Shown here: one piece after another, positions 25,100-33,441 of the stretch
Layout of the letters: each line of letters opens with the position of its first letter
Numbering within the stretch: position 1 is the first letter of the stretch
From: Paenibacillus xylanexedens
GTDB lineage: Bacteria > Bacillota > Bacilli > Paenibacillales > Paenibacillaceae
DNA: 64,000 bases
Assembly (NCBI RefSeq): GCF_007676705.1
Contig: NZ_VEBF01000003.1
Coordinates: 558,001 to 622,000, forward strand
Direction of reading: 5' to 3'
The notes under the pieces: model-generated
The model's database searches: none
What the model was told of the DNA's origin: nothing
The model's input: the letters and a program-made list of their open reading frames with translations, nothing else
Made by a program: the position numbers and the translations under genes

Positions 25100-25654
25100 C
25101 TACTCCTTCTCTCCGTTTCCAAGTGTATACTCGCTTAGCTTTCCTTCATAGACCAGCTGCAATCGTTCACTCTGACGAAAATCATCCGGTGTCACCAGGG
25201 CTGGCAGCTTGTTCCACAGCTTGATACCCGAACGCTGTAGAATCTCAGCCACGAATTGAGAGCAGAAGTAGGAGTTGCTGAACTCCACCGGCTCCTTGAG
25301 CGTAATGCCGATCACCCCCAGCAGATTGTACATATATTTCTGGCGGCTGCGAATGAAGATATGCAGCACGCGTTTCATCTTTTCCACTTCACGATCCGTC
25401 ACCTGAAGCTCATAGATCACACATGTTGTGTTGGGATACTTGCTGTATGTACCTGTCTGAATATCTTCCTTCACAAACCCGCCGTTCAGCGGATTGCTCG
25501 GATGCTTGCGACCGAAGCTGTATAGTTCGGATAATTCTTTGTCAAATGAGATCGATGCGTGATTATATGGCGCTCTGGTGTAACTCTGAATGACCTTGGT
25601 AAACAGTGTTCCTGTATTCGTAAGCAAGATATAGATCGAGCGTTCATCTGTCAT
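25100..25654 (-). CDS. Permuted papain-like (YiiX/C92) enzyme
   Basis: About 184 residues with no signal peptide. APYNHASISFDKELSELYSFGRKH carries the His found early in permuted NlpC/P60-like (YiiX/YaeF) folds, and SYFCSQFVAEILQRSGI carries the Cys late, the permuted order. Family members include amidases and lipid-processing enzymes; the substrate cannot be inferred. An upstream TTG codon extends the ORF by seven residues, but the ATG at 25654 is preceded by AAGGGG. The gene stands alone between the GntP promoter region and a divergent CdsA-like gene. Confidence 0.75.
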   Translation of the reverse strand: MTDERSIYILLTNTGTLFTKVIQSYTRAPYNHASISFDKELSELYSFGRKHPSNPLNGGFVKEDIQTGTYSKYPNTTCVIYELQVTDREVEKMKRVLHIFIRSRQKYMYNLLGVIGITLKEPVEFSNSYFCSQFVAEILQRSGIKLWNKLPALVTPDDFRQSERLQLVYEGKLSEYTLGNGEKE

Positions 25655-25750
25655 AACAAAATTTCCCCTTATCAAGTTGGCACTATTCCTTCATAATAAC
25701 ATAGGTACCCTATAATGGAATCTTACTTTGAATAAGCAGGTGATCGGTAC

Positions 25751-26668
25751 GTGAGCAGTTCATTATTTACACTAACGCTAATCTTCACAGCTTTACTGGT
25801 GATACATATCGTGTACAAAATTATTGCAAAGCTTCAGCCAAGCAAAGACTATTCAGGCATCGGCCAAAAAATCAAAACCTGGTGGGGCATGTTCGTAATC
25901 TTCTGCCTCGCAACCCTCTTCAACCCCATTGTATCGCTGATTTCCCTCATGGTGCTCGCATTCTTCTCACTCAAAGAATACTTCTCCATGATTCGCAGTA
26001 CACGCAAAGCCGACCGCAGGCTGTTCCTATGGGCGTATCTGGCGATTCCGGTTCAGTTTTACTGGATCTACATTGGATGGTATGGCATGTTTATCGTGTT
26101 TATTCCACTATATGTATTCCTTGTGCTGCCCTTGCCACGCCTGATTAACAAAGGCACGGTCGGTTTCCTGCGCAGTGTCAGCTCCACACAATGGGGACTG
26201 ATGCTGATGGTGTTCGGGCTGAGTCACCTTGCCTATTTCCCGTTCGCCACACCGGAGTACGGCTCCAAGCTGGTACTGTTCCTCGTCGTGTTAACACAAC
26301 TTAATGACGTGGTGCACTATCTGGTCTCTCTCTATCTGGGCAAACGAAAAGTGGTGCCTACCGCCAATCCTTTTGTCACCTGGGAAGGGTTCGCCTGTGC
26401 ATTCATTGTAACGACAGCAACGTCGTATTTCATCCATCCCTACCTGACGCCATTTGATTGGAAGTTCTCGCTGTTCATCGGGGTGCTGATCAGTTTGGCC
26501 GGATTCTTCGGGAGTCTAACGGTGTCTGTACTGAAGCGCGACCTGTTAATTGGGGATGACAACAAGTTCGATTCGCTCAAAAAAAGCTACCTGAGCCGGG
26601 TCGACAGCCTGACCTACACCTCTCCGGTAATGTTCCACGTGGTCCGTTATTTCTTTGACTTTATGTAG
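25751..26668 (+). CDS. CdsA-like membrane protein (phosphatidate cytidylyltransferase family)
   Basis: 305 residues, about seven or eight hydrophobic helices, GTG start at 25751 after AGCAGGTG. The C-terminal block (SVLKRDLLIGDD ... LSRVDSLTYTSPVMFHVVRY) corresponds to the CdsA/CDP-diglyceride synthase signature, but the region between KRD and RVDS is longer and lacks the usual PGHGG motif, as in YnbB-type homologues. CdsA proteins make CDP-diacylglycerol from CTP and phosphatidic acid. Since the motif is altered, activity on another lipid or polyprenol phosphate is possible. It is followed by a strong bidirectional terminator. Confidence 0.72.
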   Translation: MSSSLFTLTLIFTALLVIHIVYKIIAKLQPSKDYSGIGQKIKTWWGMFVIFCLATLFNPIVSLISLMVLAFFSLKEYFSMIRSTRKADRRLFLWAYLAIPVQFYWIYIGWYGMFIVFIPLYVFLVLPLPRLINKGTVGFLRSVSSTQWGLMLMVFGLSHLAYFPFATPEYGSKLVLFLVVLTQLNDVVHYLVSLYLGKRKVVPTANPFVTWEGFACAFIVTTATSYFIHPYLTPFDWKFSLFIGVLISLAGFFGSLTVSVLKRDLLIGDDNKFDSLKKSYLSRVDSLTYTSPVMFHVVRYFFDFM

Positions 26669-26710
26669 CAACAGATGGGCGATATTGAATGATAAATGAT
26701 GGATGTCAAA

Positions 26711-26735
26711 AAAAGCAGCCACTTGGGCTGCTTTT
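26711..26735. terminator. Strong bidirectional terminator
   Basis: AAAAGCAGCC-acttg-GGCTGCTTTT forms a perfect 10-bp stem with A/T tracts on both sides, separating convergent genes. Confidence 0.9.
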
Positions 26736-26777
26736 CCTGTTCAACAGGCTCCAGATGGAGCTTGAATGATAGGGCTG

Positions 26778-27347
26778 CTACTTCAACTTAATTTCTTTCT
26801 CGGACATAAGCATGTTACCCTCATCATTGGTGAAGACAAACGTGGCTTTACCGCGCTCGCCCTTCATCTCATCCGAATAGATAAATCCGGAGAATTGCCC
26901 GTTCCCGCTAAAATAAAAGCCTTCTTCACCAGTTTCACCATGTTCAATGGCTTCCTGTAGCGAATTCACAATCGTCACCGTGTTAGACGTCCATCGCATC
27001 TCTGTTAGGGCATAGCCTTTCGGAACCTGTTTAATTCCAAAATCAAAGCTGTTGCCCTTCATCGGTTTGTCCGACTGGTCGATGACGATATCAATCTGCT
27101 CAGACGTCTCAGTGGATTCGGATTGAGCCGTAGGCTTACCTTCTTCGCCACTCGCATTGTCTTGGTTATTGTCTTTCTTCGCATCCGAATTCGGAACAGA
27201 GGTATTTCCTGCTTCCTCTATGGGCTGCTTCGATTCCGGATAGGCATGTTCCTGAACCGATTCACCACTAGTGCCACAGGCACTGACTAATAACGAAATA
27301 CATAGCACAGACATGCACAGTGCAGATTTCTTTATATTGATGTTCAT
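26778..27347 (-). CDS. Putative lipoprotein, unknown function
   Basis: 189 residues: lipoprotein signal with a basic n-region (MNINIKKSALCM) and lipobox LVSACG, then an acidic, Ser/Glu/Asn-rich spacer to about residue 95, then a folded C-terminal part (MKGNSFDFGIKQVPKGYALTEMRW, FYFSGNGQFSGFIYSDEMKGERGKATFVF). The C-terminal piece has no family that I recognise. It is presumably tethered to the outer membrane face. It sits between a strong terminator and the dispersed repeat copy at 27461-27579. Confidence 0.75.
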   Translation of the reverse strand: MNINIKKSALCMSVLCISLLVSACGTSGESVQEHAYPESKQPIEEAGNTSVPNSDAKKDNNQDNASGEEGKPTAQSESTETSEQIDIVIDQSDKPMKGNSFDFGIKQVPKGYALTEMRWTSNTVTIVNSLQEAIEHGETGEEGFYFSGNGQFSGFIYSDEMKGERGKATFVFTNDEGNMLMSEKEIKLK

Positions 27348-27460
27348 TATCCCGTTCTCCCTTCATCCATCTACAGCACATATATCTATATCAGTTGAAC
27401 TAATCATTTACACGATAACGGAGAGGACAGAAAAGACCTGAAAAAGCGAAGCGTTCGCCT

Positions 27461-27579
27461 TTATCCCCGGATTTTCCCCTTCGGAAAAGGGAATCAAAAA
27501 ATCTGGGGATAACAGCGATTGGAAGGTTATTCTGTCATCGTAGTGTCAGTGTAAATATTCTTTAGTTCAACTTATATAG
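27461..27579 (-). repeat. Dispersed intergenic repeat, longer copy
   Basis: 97 bp (27483-27579) reappear in reverse complement at 30979-31075 with about 85-90% identity by eye. Conserved blocks include GGGGATAACAGCGATTGGAA, TCTGTCATCGTAGTGTCAGT and TTTAGTTCAACTTATATAG. This copy carries extra sequence to the left (TTATCCCCGGATTTTCCCC) that folds with GATTCCC/AAATCTGGGGATA into a long hairpin; the second copy lacks that half. Confidence 0.75.
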
Positions 27580-27716
27580 CACACTACTTACTAATCACTA
27601 CACCATATCGTCCCTCATGAAGCTCCATTATATGTAAATGACTAATAAATTCAGTATGCTGTCGCACCTCGATGAATCTGAAAGGAACTTGTGAATGACG
27701 TATTATGCAGATTATC

Positions 27717-28094
27717 CTATCGATCAAACCCTGGCAAAACTAACACTTGGCCAATCCGAATGGCGTTATGCTCAAGTTCGTTCACTTTCTTGATTGCTTC
27801 TACATACACACGAGTGTCCATCTGCTGAGGTTTATGCGCCAGAGAAATGCTCCACAGCGTATCTCCCTGCGATACGACCATCTGATCACCCGATAACCAT
27901 TGCTCATCGCCGGCAAATGCAGTGAATACAGCACTGCACCCTATGACTATAATTAGAGCTATGATGACCAACTTCATTAGCCAAGTTGGCATCTTCACAC
28001 GCTGTATGATTAGCTTTTTAACATACATCGTGCGAGATTCCGACGTTTTTGCATAAACGGGTTCATAAATACTTTTGTACGTAGAATATCTCAT
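27717..28094 (-). CDS. Membrane-anchored LysM domain protein (YneA-like layout)
   Basis: About 125 residues. An N-terminal Lys/Arg-rich segment precedes one transmembrane helix (WLMKLVIIALIIVIGCSAVF), then a C-terminal LysM motif (VVSQGDTLWSISLAHKPQQMDTRVYVEAIKKVNEL...IRIGQVLVLP). The layout matches B. subtilis YneA, an SOS-induced cell division suppressor with a TM helix and LysM. Here no lexA is adjacent, so the role is inferred only. A longer ORF begins 15 codons earlier, but GGAGG lies 9 nt before the ATG at 28094. A LexA-box-like sequence overlaps the leader just upstream. Confidence 0.7.
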   Translation of the reverse strand: MRYSTYKSIYEPVYAKTSESRTMYVKKLIIQRVKMPTWLMKLVIIALIIVIGCSAVFTAFAGDEQWLSGDQMVVSQGDTLWSISLAHKPQQMDTRVYVEAIKKVNELEHNAIRIGQVLVLPGFDR

Positions 28095-28107
28095 TCCAGT
28101 CAGCCTC

Positions 28108-28121
28108 CAAACTTTCGTTCC
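28108..28121 (-). promoter_or_regulatory. LexA (SOS) box-like sequence
   Basis: On the minus strand GGAAC-GAAA-GTTTG differs at the first base from the Gram-positive SOS box CGAAC-N4-GTTYG, in the leader of the LysM protein gene. The distance to a proper promoter is uncertain, so this is a candidate only. Confidence 0.35.
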
Positions 28122-28403
28122 GATCATCTTCAATTCCATGCTTACCTATGTATTTTTCATATAACAATGAACGTTCAATAATCATCTTATTTCGGAAATA
28201 GGCATCCGTGCCTAAGTCGCTCTACTCTGATAGGTCTATACTACCAGTTCACTCTAAACAAATTCTGAACAAAACGAATTTCATTGCTGCATCAGATTCA
28301 ATCCATCCAATATTCATGCCTGATTTTCGGCGATGCTTGCTGCAATATTTTTCTATAATAAGTTAATGATTAAGATTCTACTGAGGTAAGGACGTGCTTC
28401 TCC

Positions 28404-29459
28404 ATGATTTCTGCTGATCTGAAGGAACAATATTATGAGGCACTTGTGGCCAAGAATTCGGAATACGAGGGTTTATTCTATGTCGGAGTCCGAACCACAG
28501 GTGTATTCTGTCGCCCCACATGCCCTGCGCGAAAACCTAAATTCGAAAACTGTGAATTCTATGAGACGGCTCAGCAGGCTCTTCTGGCTTCCTATCGCCC
28601 TTGCCAGCGTTGCCGCCCGCTATCTCACCCTAACCAAGTATCAGATGTTGTTCGCATATTGGTGGAAGCTGTAGAGAAACAGCCGGAGAAGCGCTGGAAA
28701 GAACAGGACTTCAAGGCACTCTCTATTGATGAATCCACAGCTCGACGTCAGTTCAAAAAGCGATTCGGCATGACCTTTGTTGAGTATGCTCGCGCTCGAC
28801 GCATGGGACTTGCCCTGAAAAATATTCGCTCCGGTCGCACCGTTATTGATAGCCAATTATCTACCGGATATGAATCAAGCAGCGGCTTCCGCGATGCCTT
28901 TTCACGGATCATGGGTGCCGCCCCTACACAAGTCGATGAAGGACATGTCCTGAAAGCGTCCTGGATTGACACCCGCCTCGGCCCGATGATGGCCATTGCT
29001 GATGAGGAGGCGCTATATTTACTGGAATTTGTGGACCGCAGAGGTCTGGAACGCGAAGTTGAGCGTCTGCGCAAACGAACCAAATCAGCGATTGTGCCCG
29101 GCACTACAGCTCCCATCCAGTCCATTGAGCGTGAACTAAACGAGTACTTTCAAGGTATTCGGACAGCATTCGACACACCGTTGTTCTGTTTAGGAACACC
29201 ATTCCAAAGACAGGTATGGGATGAGCTCATAGCCATTCCGGCAGGGGAAACGAGGTCATATCAGGATATAGCGAATGCACTGGGGAAACCGACGGCTTGT
29301 CGAGCTGTGGCACAGGCGAATGGGGCCAATCAACTAGCGATTGTGATTCCATGTCACCGTGTAATCAATGCCAGTGGTGAACTGGGCGGATACGGCGGAG
29401 GGTTAACGCGCAAGAACTGGCTTTTGAATCACGAGAAACAGGAACAGGCAGCTGAATAA
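28404..29459 (+). CDS. ada: Ada-type bifunctional regulator/O6-methylguanine-DNA methyltransferase
   Basis: 351 residues. The N-terminal Zn domain has VRTTGVFCRPTC (Cys36 and Cys40) and YRPCQRCRPL (Cys67, Cys70), matching the four Ada zinc ligands, with Cys36 the phosphotriester acceptor. An AraC-type HTH follows (DESTARRQFKKRFGMTFVEYARARR). The C-terminal methyltransferase domain has the acceptor Cys317 in IVIPCHRVINASG. Ada removes methyl groups from alkylated DNA and, once methylated, activates its own regulon. E. coli Ada has the same three-part layout (354 residues). The downstream enzyme gene starts 66 bp after the stop. Confidence 0.95.
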   Translation: MISADLKEQYYEALVAKNSEYEGLFYVGVRTTGVFCRPTCPARKPKFENCEFYETAQQALLASYRPCQRCRPLSHPNQVSDVVRILVEAVEKQPEKRWKEQDFKALSIDESTARRQFKKRFGMTFVEYARARRMGLALKNIRSGRTVIDSQLSTGYESSSGFRDAFSRIMGAAPTQVDEGHVLKASWIDTRLGPMMAIADEEALYLLEFVDRRGLEREVERLRKRTKSAIVPGTTAPIQSIERELNEYFQGIRTAFDTPLFCLGTPFQRQVWDELIAIPAGETRSYQDIANALGKPTACRAVAQANGANQLAIVIPCHRVINASGELGGYGGGLTRKNWLLNHEKQEQAAE

Positions 29460-29524
29460 TGGAATGAAGTATGCAACAGATGTTTAAAGGAATGCATGTA
29501 TATGACAAAGGAGAGTTAAGATAT

Positions 29525-30298
29525 ATGAGTACGCTAGAAAAAAAAGCAGCGATGTTTCAACAATACCATGTAAAAGGAAAACCACTTGTTCTGGTCAATG
29601 TGTGGGATGCTGGAAGTGCACAAGCCATGCAGTCGGTTGGAGCAACAGCGATTGCAACAGGTAGCTGGTCTGTAGCCGCTGCCCACGGCGAATCCGATGG
29701 TGAAGTGCTGCCATTCCAGCTGGTATTGGCTAATCTGGCACGAATTACATCGAGTGTGGAGTTACCTGTAACGATCGATATAGAGGGAGGGTATGGGAGG
29801 TCTGCGTCAGAAGTGAAGGAAAATGTCCTGCAAGTCATCGAGCATGGTGCTGTGGGGATTAATATGGAAGATCAACTTCCAGATGAGGTAGGACTGTACG
29901 CTGTAGAGGAGCAATGCCTGAGACTATCCGCCGCCCGAGAAGCTGCGGTGCAGGCAGGCATTCCACTGTTCATTAATGCTCGTACAGATATTTTCCTGCA
30001 ACTTGCGCCAGAACACCATAACCAATCCCAGCTAGAGGAAGCGCTCATCCGTTCCAGATCTTATACAGAGGCAGGAGCCAGCGGTCTGTTCGTACCAGGC
30101 TTACAGGATCACCAACTGATTCAGGAATTATGTGAGCGTTCCCCCCTTCCAATCAACGTTATGGTTACCTCTCCTGAGCCTTCACCAGCCCAACTTGCTG
30201 CACTCGGTGTAGCTCGCGTAAGCTATGGACCCTATCCTTATCTGCAAGCCATGGAACACCTGAAAGAGCTGGGGCGAAGTATTTTAACGGGAAATTAA
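29525..30298 (+). CDS. Isocitrate lyase/PEP mutase family protein
   Basis: 257 residues starting MSTLEKKAAMFQQYHVKGKPLVLVNVWDAGSAQAM. The PEP mutase/ICL motifs are IDIEGGYGRS (metal ligand Asp/Glu loop), GINMEDQLPD and FINARTDIF. Related enzymes act on C-C or P-C bonds next to a carboxylate, e.g. oxaloacetate decarboxylase or 2-methylisocitrate lyase-like proteins; the substrate is unknown. An upstream ATG (29471) lacks a site, while GGAGAG lies 9 nt before 29525. It lies in tandem with ada but is not an obvious repair gene. Confidence 0.88.
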   Translation: MSTLEKKAAMFQQYHVKGKPLVLVNVWDAGSAQAMQSVGATAIATGSWSVAAAHGESDGEVLPFQLVLANLARITSSVELPVTIDIEGGYGRSASEVKENVLQVIEHGAVGINMEDQLPDEVGLYAVEEQCLRLSAAREAAVQAGIPLFINARTDIFLQLAPEHHNQSQLEEALIRSRSYTEAGASGLFVPGLQDHQLIQELCERSPLPINVMVTSPEPSPAQLAALGVARVSYGPYPYLQAMEHLKELGRSILTGN

Positions 30299-30348
30299 CT
30301 GGATGGCGTGTTATAATCACCTCTATTGAACATTTACAGGAGGCACAT

Positions 30349-30864
30349 ATGCTTAACGTTGAACAAAAGCTTGAAGTGCTACAATCGTATCCCCAACTGC
30401 AACGCAAAGATGTTTCTCTCGGGCGTGTTAACTTCCACTTCGAAGAAAGTGCGTATGAGAAAAAGATTGTTGCTCTGCATATTCACCCTAACGGTAACGG
30501 TTATATCTATGCGGGTCTACTGCCTAACTATGAGACCGATGCTAAAGGATTCATCAATATTCGTGATTACTCCGAAGCAGATCTGCGTACATTGTTAGAT
30601 GAAACGATCAAAGCGATGTCTCACAATCCCAACGCAGTTGAATTCAAAGAGCCAGAACAAGTAAAAGTTGCTCCTACATTGGCTACAACCTCTACGGGTG
30701 GCGGAACGTGGATCGATGAAGATGGACATACGCTGACTTTAAAATATGAAGATGACATGTGGTATGTGTATTCCGGTGTTAATCTGGATATGGCTTTCGA
30801 AACGCGTAGCGAAGCTGGCGAGTATCTCAAAGACGAAGGGTTCAAGCCACAAGCTCAGGCTTAA
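30349..30864 (+). CDS. Conserved hypothetical cytosolic protein
   Basis: 171 residues preceded by AGGAGGC at good spacing. The first half (MLNVEQKLEVLQSYPQLQRK, GRVNFHFEESAYEKKIVALHIHPNGNGYIY) looks like a small compact domain, and the second half repeats similar polar, aromatic-containing strands (GTWIDEDGHTLTLKYEDDMWYVYSG, FETRSEAGEYLKDEGF). It has no Cys, signal peptide or membrane segment. I do not recognise its family. A good intrinsic terminator follows. Confidence 0.75.
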   Translation: MLNVEQKLEVLQSYPQLQRKDVSLGRVNFHFEESAYEKKIVALHIHPNGNGYIYAGLLPNYETDAKGFINIRDYSEADLRTLLDETIKAMSHNPNAVEFKEPEQVKVAPTLATTSTGGGTWIDEDGHTLTLKYEDDMWYVYSGVNLDMAFETRSEAGEYLKDEGFKPQAQA

Positions 30865-30914
30865 CACATACAGATTCATTTTGGATACACAAAGATTCAC
30901 CAAGATGATACCAA

Positions 30915-30943
30915 AAACACGAGGCGAATTTGCACTCGTGTTT
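30915..30943 (+). terminator. Intrinsic terminator
   Basis: AAACACGAG (30915-30923) pairs with CTCGTGTTT (30935-30943), followed by CTTTG, downstream of the hypothetical gene. Confidence 0.75.
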
Positions 30944-30978
30944 CTTTGATTCCATGGAGTTTCGCTTAGATTCCTTGC

Positions 30979-31075
30979 CTATATAAGTTGAACTAAAGAT
31001 TTTCACACTGACACTACGATGACAGAACAGCCTTCCAATCGCTATTATCCCCAGACTTTTTCGATTCCCTTTCTC
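30979..31075 (+). repeat. Dispersed intergenic repeat, shorter inverted copy
   Basis: Reverse complement of 27483-27579. It begins CTATATAAGTTGAACTAAAG and ends at ATTCCCTTTCTC, ten bases before the ABC permease stop. The palindromic half seen in the longer copy is missing. Confidence 0.75.
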
Positions 31076-31084
31076 ATTATTCTA

Positions 31085-31783
31085 TTAATCTTTACTGGAT
31101 TTCATTGTAAGCGGAGCGTTCTTCATCATGGGATAGGTAGACAGGAGTAGCACACCACCAAAGGCCCCAAGAACAGTAAACAGGCTCATCGTGTTTACAC
31201 TCATAATCCAATTCAACCACTTTCCAAGATCTGCGAAAACAAATATCAGTGTAACGATCAGACCCACCCCAAAGAACATAATGAAGAAGTTACGCATCCC
31301 CAAGCGCTTCCAGCAGACCGTTGGGAAGGCGGAGAATCCCAGTACGAGAAAGCCACACATCAGATCAATCCACAGGTAAGAGAAGAAATGATATTCGCTT
31401 GAATACAACATGCCAGGTTGATATAAGGTAACGTCAACAATCCCTTTGTCCTGAATCAGATGTATGATGAAATAGATCACATGCAAAATGGCCATGGTGC
31501 CTGCAACCATCCATATCGAGTTCATATAGAAGGACTTCATGAATTGAATTCGGGTACTGCCCATACCGATCGCAACCGGAAACTGTGTAATGATTCCCGC
31601 GATCGCAAACGCACATATGCCGCCGTACATTGGACCAAACAGTTGTGTGGAATACGTGACGTCAAATGCGAGTCCAATGGCCAAATATACGACAGTGAGC
31701 ATCAGAGCAATGGATGAGAAGATAATCAAATACAAACGCATATCCTCACGGATCAGTCGGTTGGTGCCTTTGATTGAATTCAT
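31085..31783 (-). CDS. ABC-type membrane subunit, YtrC/YtrD-like
   Basis: 232 residues with about six hydrophobic helices and no soluble domain (start MNSIKGTNRLIREDMRLYL, helices around LIIFSSIALMLTVVYLAIGL, YGGICAFAIAGIITQFPVAI, LWIDLMCGFLVLGFSAF). Its start overlaps the ATPase gene by 4 bp, so it is the membrane partner of that ATPase in a small ABC system. The ytr systems of B. subtilis respond to cell-wall antibiotics; whether this one does is unknown. Confidence 0.8.
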   Translation of the reverse strand: MNSIKGTNRLIREDMRLYLIIFSSIALMLTVVYLAIGLAFDVTYSTQLFGPMYGGICAFAIAGIITQFPVAIGMGSTRIQFMKSFYMNSIWMVAGTMAILHVIYFIIHLIQDKGIVDVTLYQPGMLYSSEYHFFSYLWIDLMCGFLVLGFSAFPTVCWKRLGMRNFFIMFFGVGLIVTLIFVFADLGKWLNWIMSVNTMSLFTVLGAFGGVLLLSTYPMMKNAPLTMKSSKD

Positions 31784-32655
31784 GGCCTAACCCCCTCTTG
31801 ATTACGGGTCATGTTAACCAAGTAATCCTGTAATGTCGCCTTCTCAATGGAAAGCCCTTGTGTATGAGCGATGTCCTTCCACTTCTTCGAGTAGGGCTCA
31901 TCAATCATCACTTTCAATGTCGATCCCAACTGGGAAGAGTCGATGACCTTAACATCTGTTGTAACACGATTAACATCTTCAATTAACCCTGTTAGAAGAA
32001 TTCCTTTTTCGCGCATCTCTTCCATCGGCTGATTCATTAACACCTCTCCGGCCTGCAAAACGATAAGGGACTCGCATAAAGGCTGAATCTCCTCAATATG
32101 ATGGCTGGATACCAGAATCAGACGCGGGTTATCTTCATAACTTTCCAGTAGGGCATTGTAGAAGAATTTGCGCTTCTCGGCATCAAGTCCATTGGTTGGC
32201 TCATCCAGGATCGTTACATTTGCATTACTGGCGAGACCCAATATAATCTGGGCAGCTGTTTTCATACCTTTCGAAAATTTAGCGATCTTTTTCTTCGCCG
32301 GTAATTCGAACATATCGATTAACTGCTCCGCAAAGGTTTGATTCCACTGCGGATAGAAATATTGACCCAATTGAACCATATCATTAATCGTCCAGTTTTT
32401 CCCCAGTGGATGGTTCTCCTGGATGTAGCATAGATGCTCTTGAGCTGCCAGATTATTGTAAGGGTCCTGGCCCATAATCCGAATAGTCCCACTATCCGGG
32501 CGATTATGTCCTGCGAGTAAACTCATCAGTGTTGTTTTACCCGCACCATTTCTTCCCCAGATCGCACTAATGATCGGCTCGCTCTCATGTAGCGTGACCT
32601 GGTTCAGAACAGGCGTCTTTTGATAACTGTAGTTGACCTGCTCCATATGAATCAT
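31780..32655 (-). CDS. ABC transporter ATP-binding protein, YtrB-like
   Basis: 291 residues. Walker A is IWGRNGAGKTTLMSLLAG (near residue 35), the signature region reads FSKGMKTAAQIILGLA (a degenerate LSGGQ), and Walker B is VTILDEPTNGLDAEKR, with the switch His in SSHHIEE. The C-terminal half is a non-conserved extension. It lies between the GntR-type regulator (4-bp overlap) and the membrane subunit (4-bp overlap), a typical YtrA-YtrB-YtrC operon order. Confidence 0.92.
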   Translation of the reverse strand: MIHMEQVNYSYQKTPVLNQVTLHESEPIISAIWGRNGAGKTTLMSLLAGHNRPDSGTIRIMGQDPYNNLAAQEHLCYIQENHPLGKNWTINDMVQLGQYFYPQWNQTFAEQLIDMFELPAKKKIAKFSKGMKTAAQIILGLASNANVTILDEPTNGLDAEKRKFFYNALLESYEDNPRLILVSSHHIEEIQPLCESLIVLQAGEVLMNQPMEEMREKGILLTGLIEDVNRVTTDVKVIDSSQLGSTLKVMIDEPYSKKWKDIAHTQGLSIEKATLQDYLVNMTRNQEGVRP

Positions 32656-33032
32656 AACTCACTCTCCTTATCCTTCTTGCCTCGAATCAGATCAATGATC
32701 ATGTCTTCATTCATGTGGATTCGTCTGGCTTCTTCAAGTAAAGGCTTGATGTATTCTTCATAAAAATCCTGCTTCCGTTCAACGAGCAATGCTTCTCTTG
32801 CTCCCTTCGCAACAAACATTCCAACACCTCGCTGTTTGTATATAATCCCCTTGTCCACGAGCTCCTGCAGTCCTTTACGGGCTGTAGCCGGATTGATATT
32901 GTAAAAGCGTGACAGTTCATTGGTTGAGGGAACCTGTTCTTCCACCTTCAATCTGCCCTCCACAATATCATCCATAATCATCGTGGCAATCTGATGAAAA
33001 ATAGGCTGAGATTCATCCAAAGTCGATTTCAT
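32652..33032 (-). CDS. GntR family transcriptional regulator, YtrA-type
   Basis: About 126 residues: a winged HTH (PIFHQIATMIMDDIVEGRLKVEEQVPSTNELSRFYNINPATARKGLQELVDKGIIYKQRGVGMFV) and only a short C-terminal tail, the YtrA subfamily layout with no ligand domain. These are typically repressors of the adjacent ABC operon. The ATG at 33059 lacks a site; ATG 33032 has GGAAG nearby and gives MKSTLDESQPIFHQI, the usual start. The perfect inverted repeat at 33074-33095 is the likely operator. Confidence 0.88.
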   Translation of the reverse strand: MKSTLDESQPIFHQIATMIMDDIVEGRLKVEEQVPSTNELSRFYNINPATARKGLQELVDKGIIYKQRGVGMFVAKGAREALLVERKQDFYEEYIKPLLEEARRIHMNEDMIIDLIRGKKDKESEL

Positions 33033-33073
33033 GTGCTTCCAACTTTCATACGTATTCATTAGTCAGTTAGTCG

Positions 33074-33095
33074 GTTAGTTACTCATGTAACTAAC
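33074..33095. promoter_or_regulatory. Inverted-repeat operator of the GntR-ABC operon
   Basis: GTTAGTTAC-TCAT-GTAACTAAC is a perfect 9-bp inverted repeat. On the minus strand it lies directly after a TATACT -10 sequence, so a bound YtrA-type repressor would block transcription. Confidence 0.75.
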
Positions 33096-33131
33096 TATAG
33101 TATACAAAAACGCAAATGTAAATAGGCGGAC

Positions 33132-33302
33132 TTAATTTATCACCTTTCCTACCTTGGATCTGTTGTATTGATTAATTAGACCGTCCAGGACTACGGATTG
33201 CCGGATTACTTCCGGATGAAGCAGACTGCCGTACTCCATATGCATGCGATATAACAACTGTCTGGCATCTTCGATCCGTGATATCAAATCCAGGCGATCC
33301 AT
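33132..33302 (-). CDS. Spo0E-like sporulation regulatory phosphatase
   Basis: 56 residues starting MDRLDLISRIEDARQLLYRM after an AAAGGAGGGG site. The second half, HPEVIRQSVVLDGLINQYNR, matches the Spo0E family core (a variant of the SQELD motif followed by D-x-x-I-x-x-Y). Spo0E-type proteins dephosphorylate phospho-Spo0A and delay sporulation, and so point to a spore former. Seven upstream codons read into a different likely leader. The gene stands alone between the GntR operon and the RRNPP cassette. Confidence 0.8.
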   Translation of the reverse strand: MDRLDLISRIEDARQLLYRMHMEYGSLLHPEVIRQSVVLDGLINQYNRSKVGKVIN

Positions 33303-33392
33303 AGTACCCCTCCTTTTTGTCATATTTTAGTGTATTATGCCAATCAAAAGAACAGGTGAGATACGACATACTTTTTTTTCCACTTGGATATA

Positions 33393-33427
33393 CAAAAAAA
33401 CACCTCTGAAGTGAAATTCAGAAGCGT
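33393..33427 (-). terminator. Strong intrinsic terminator of the RRNPP cassette
   Basis: ACGCTTCTGAA pairs with TTCAGAGGTGT (11 bp with two wobbles) around TTTCAC, then TTTTTTT on the minus strand. It ends the transcript just after the peptide gene stop. Confidence 0.85.
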
Positions 33428-33441
33428 CCATTGGTCCAGGC

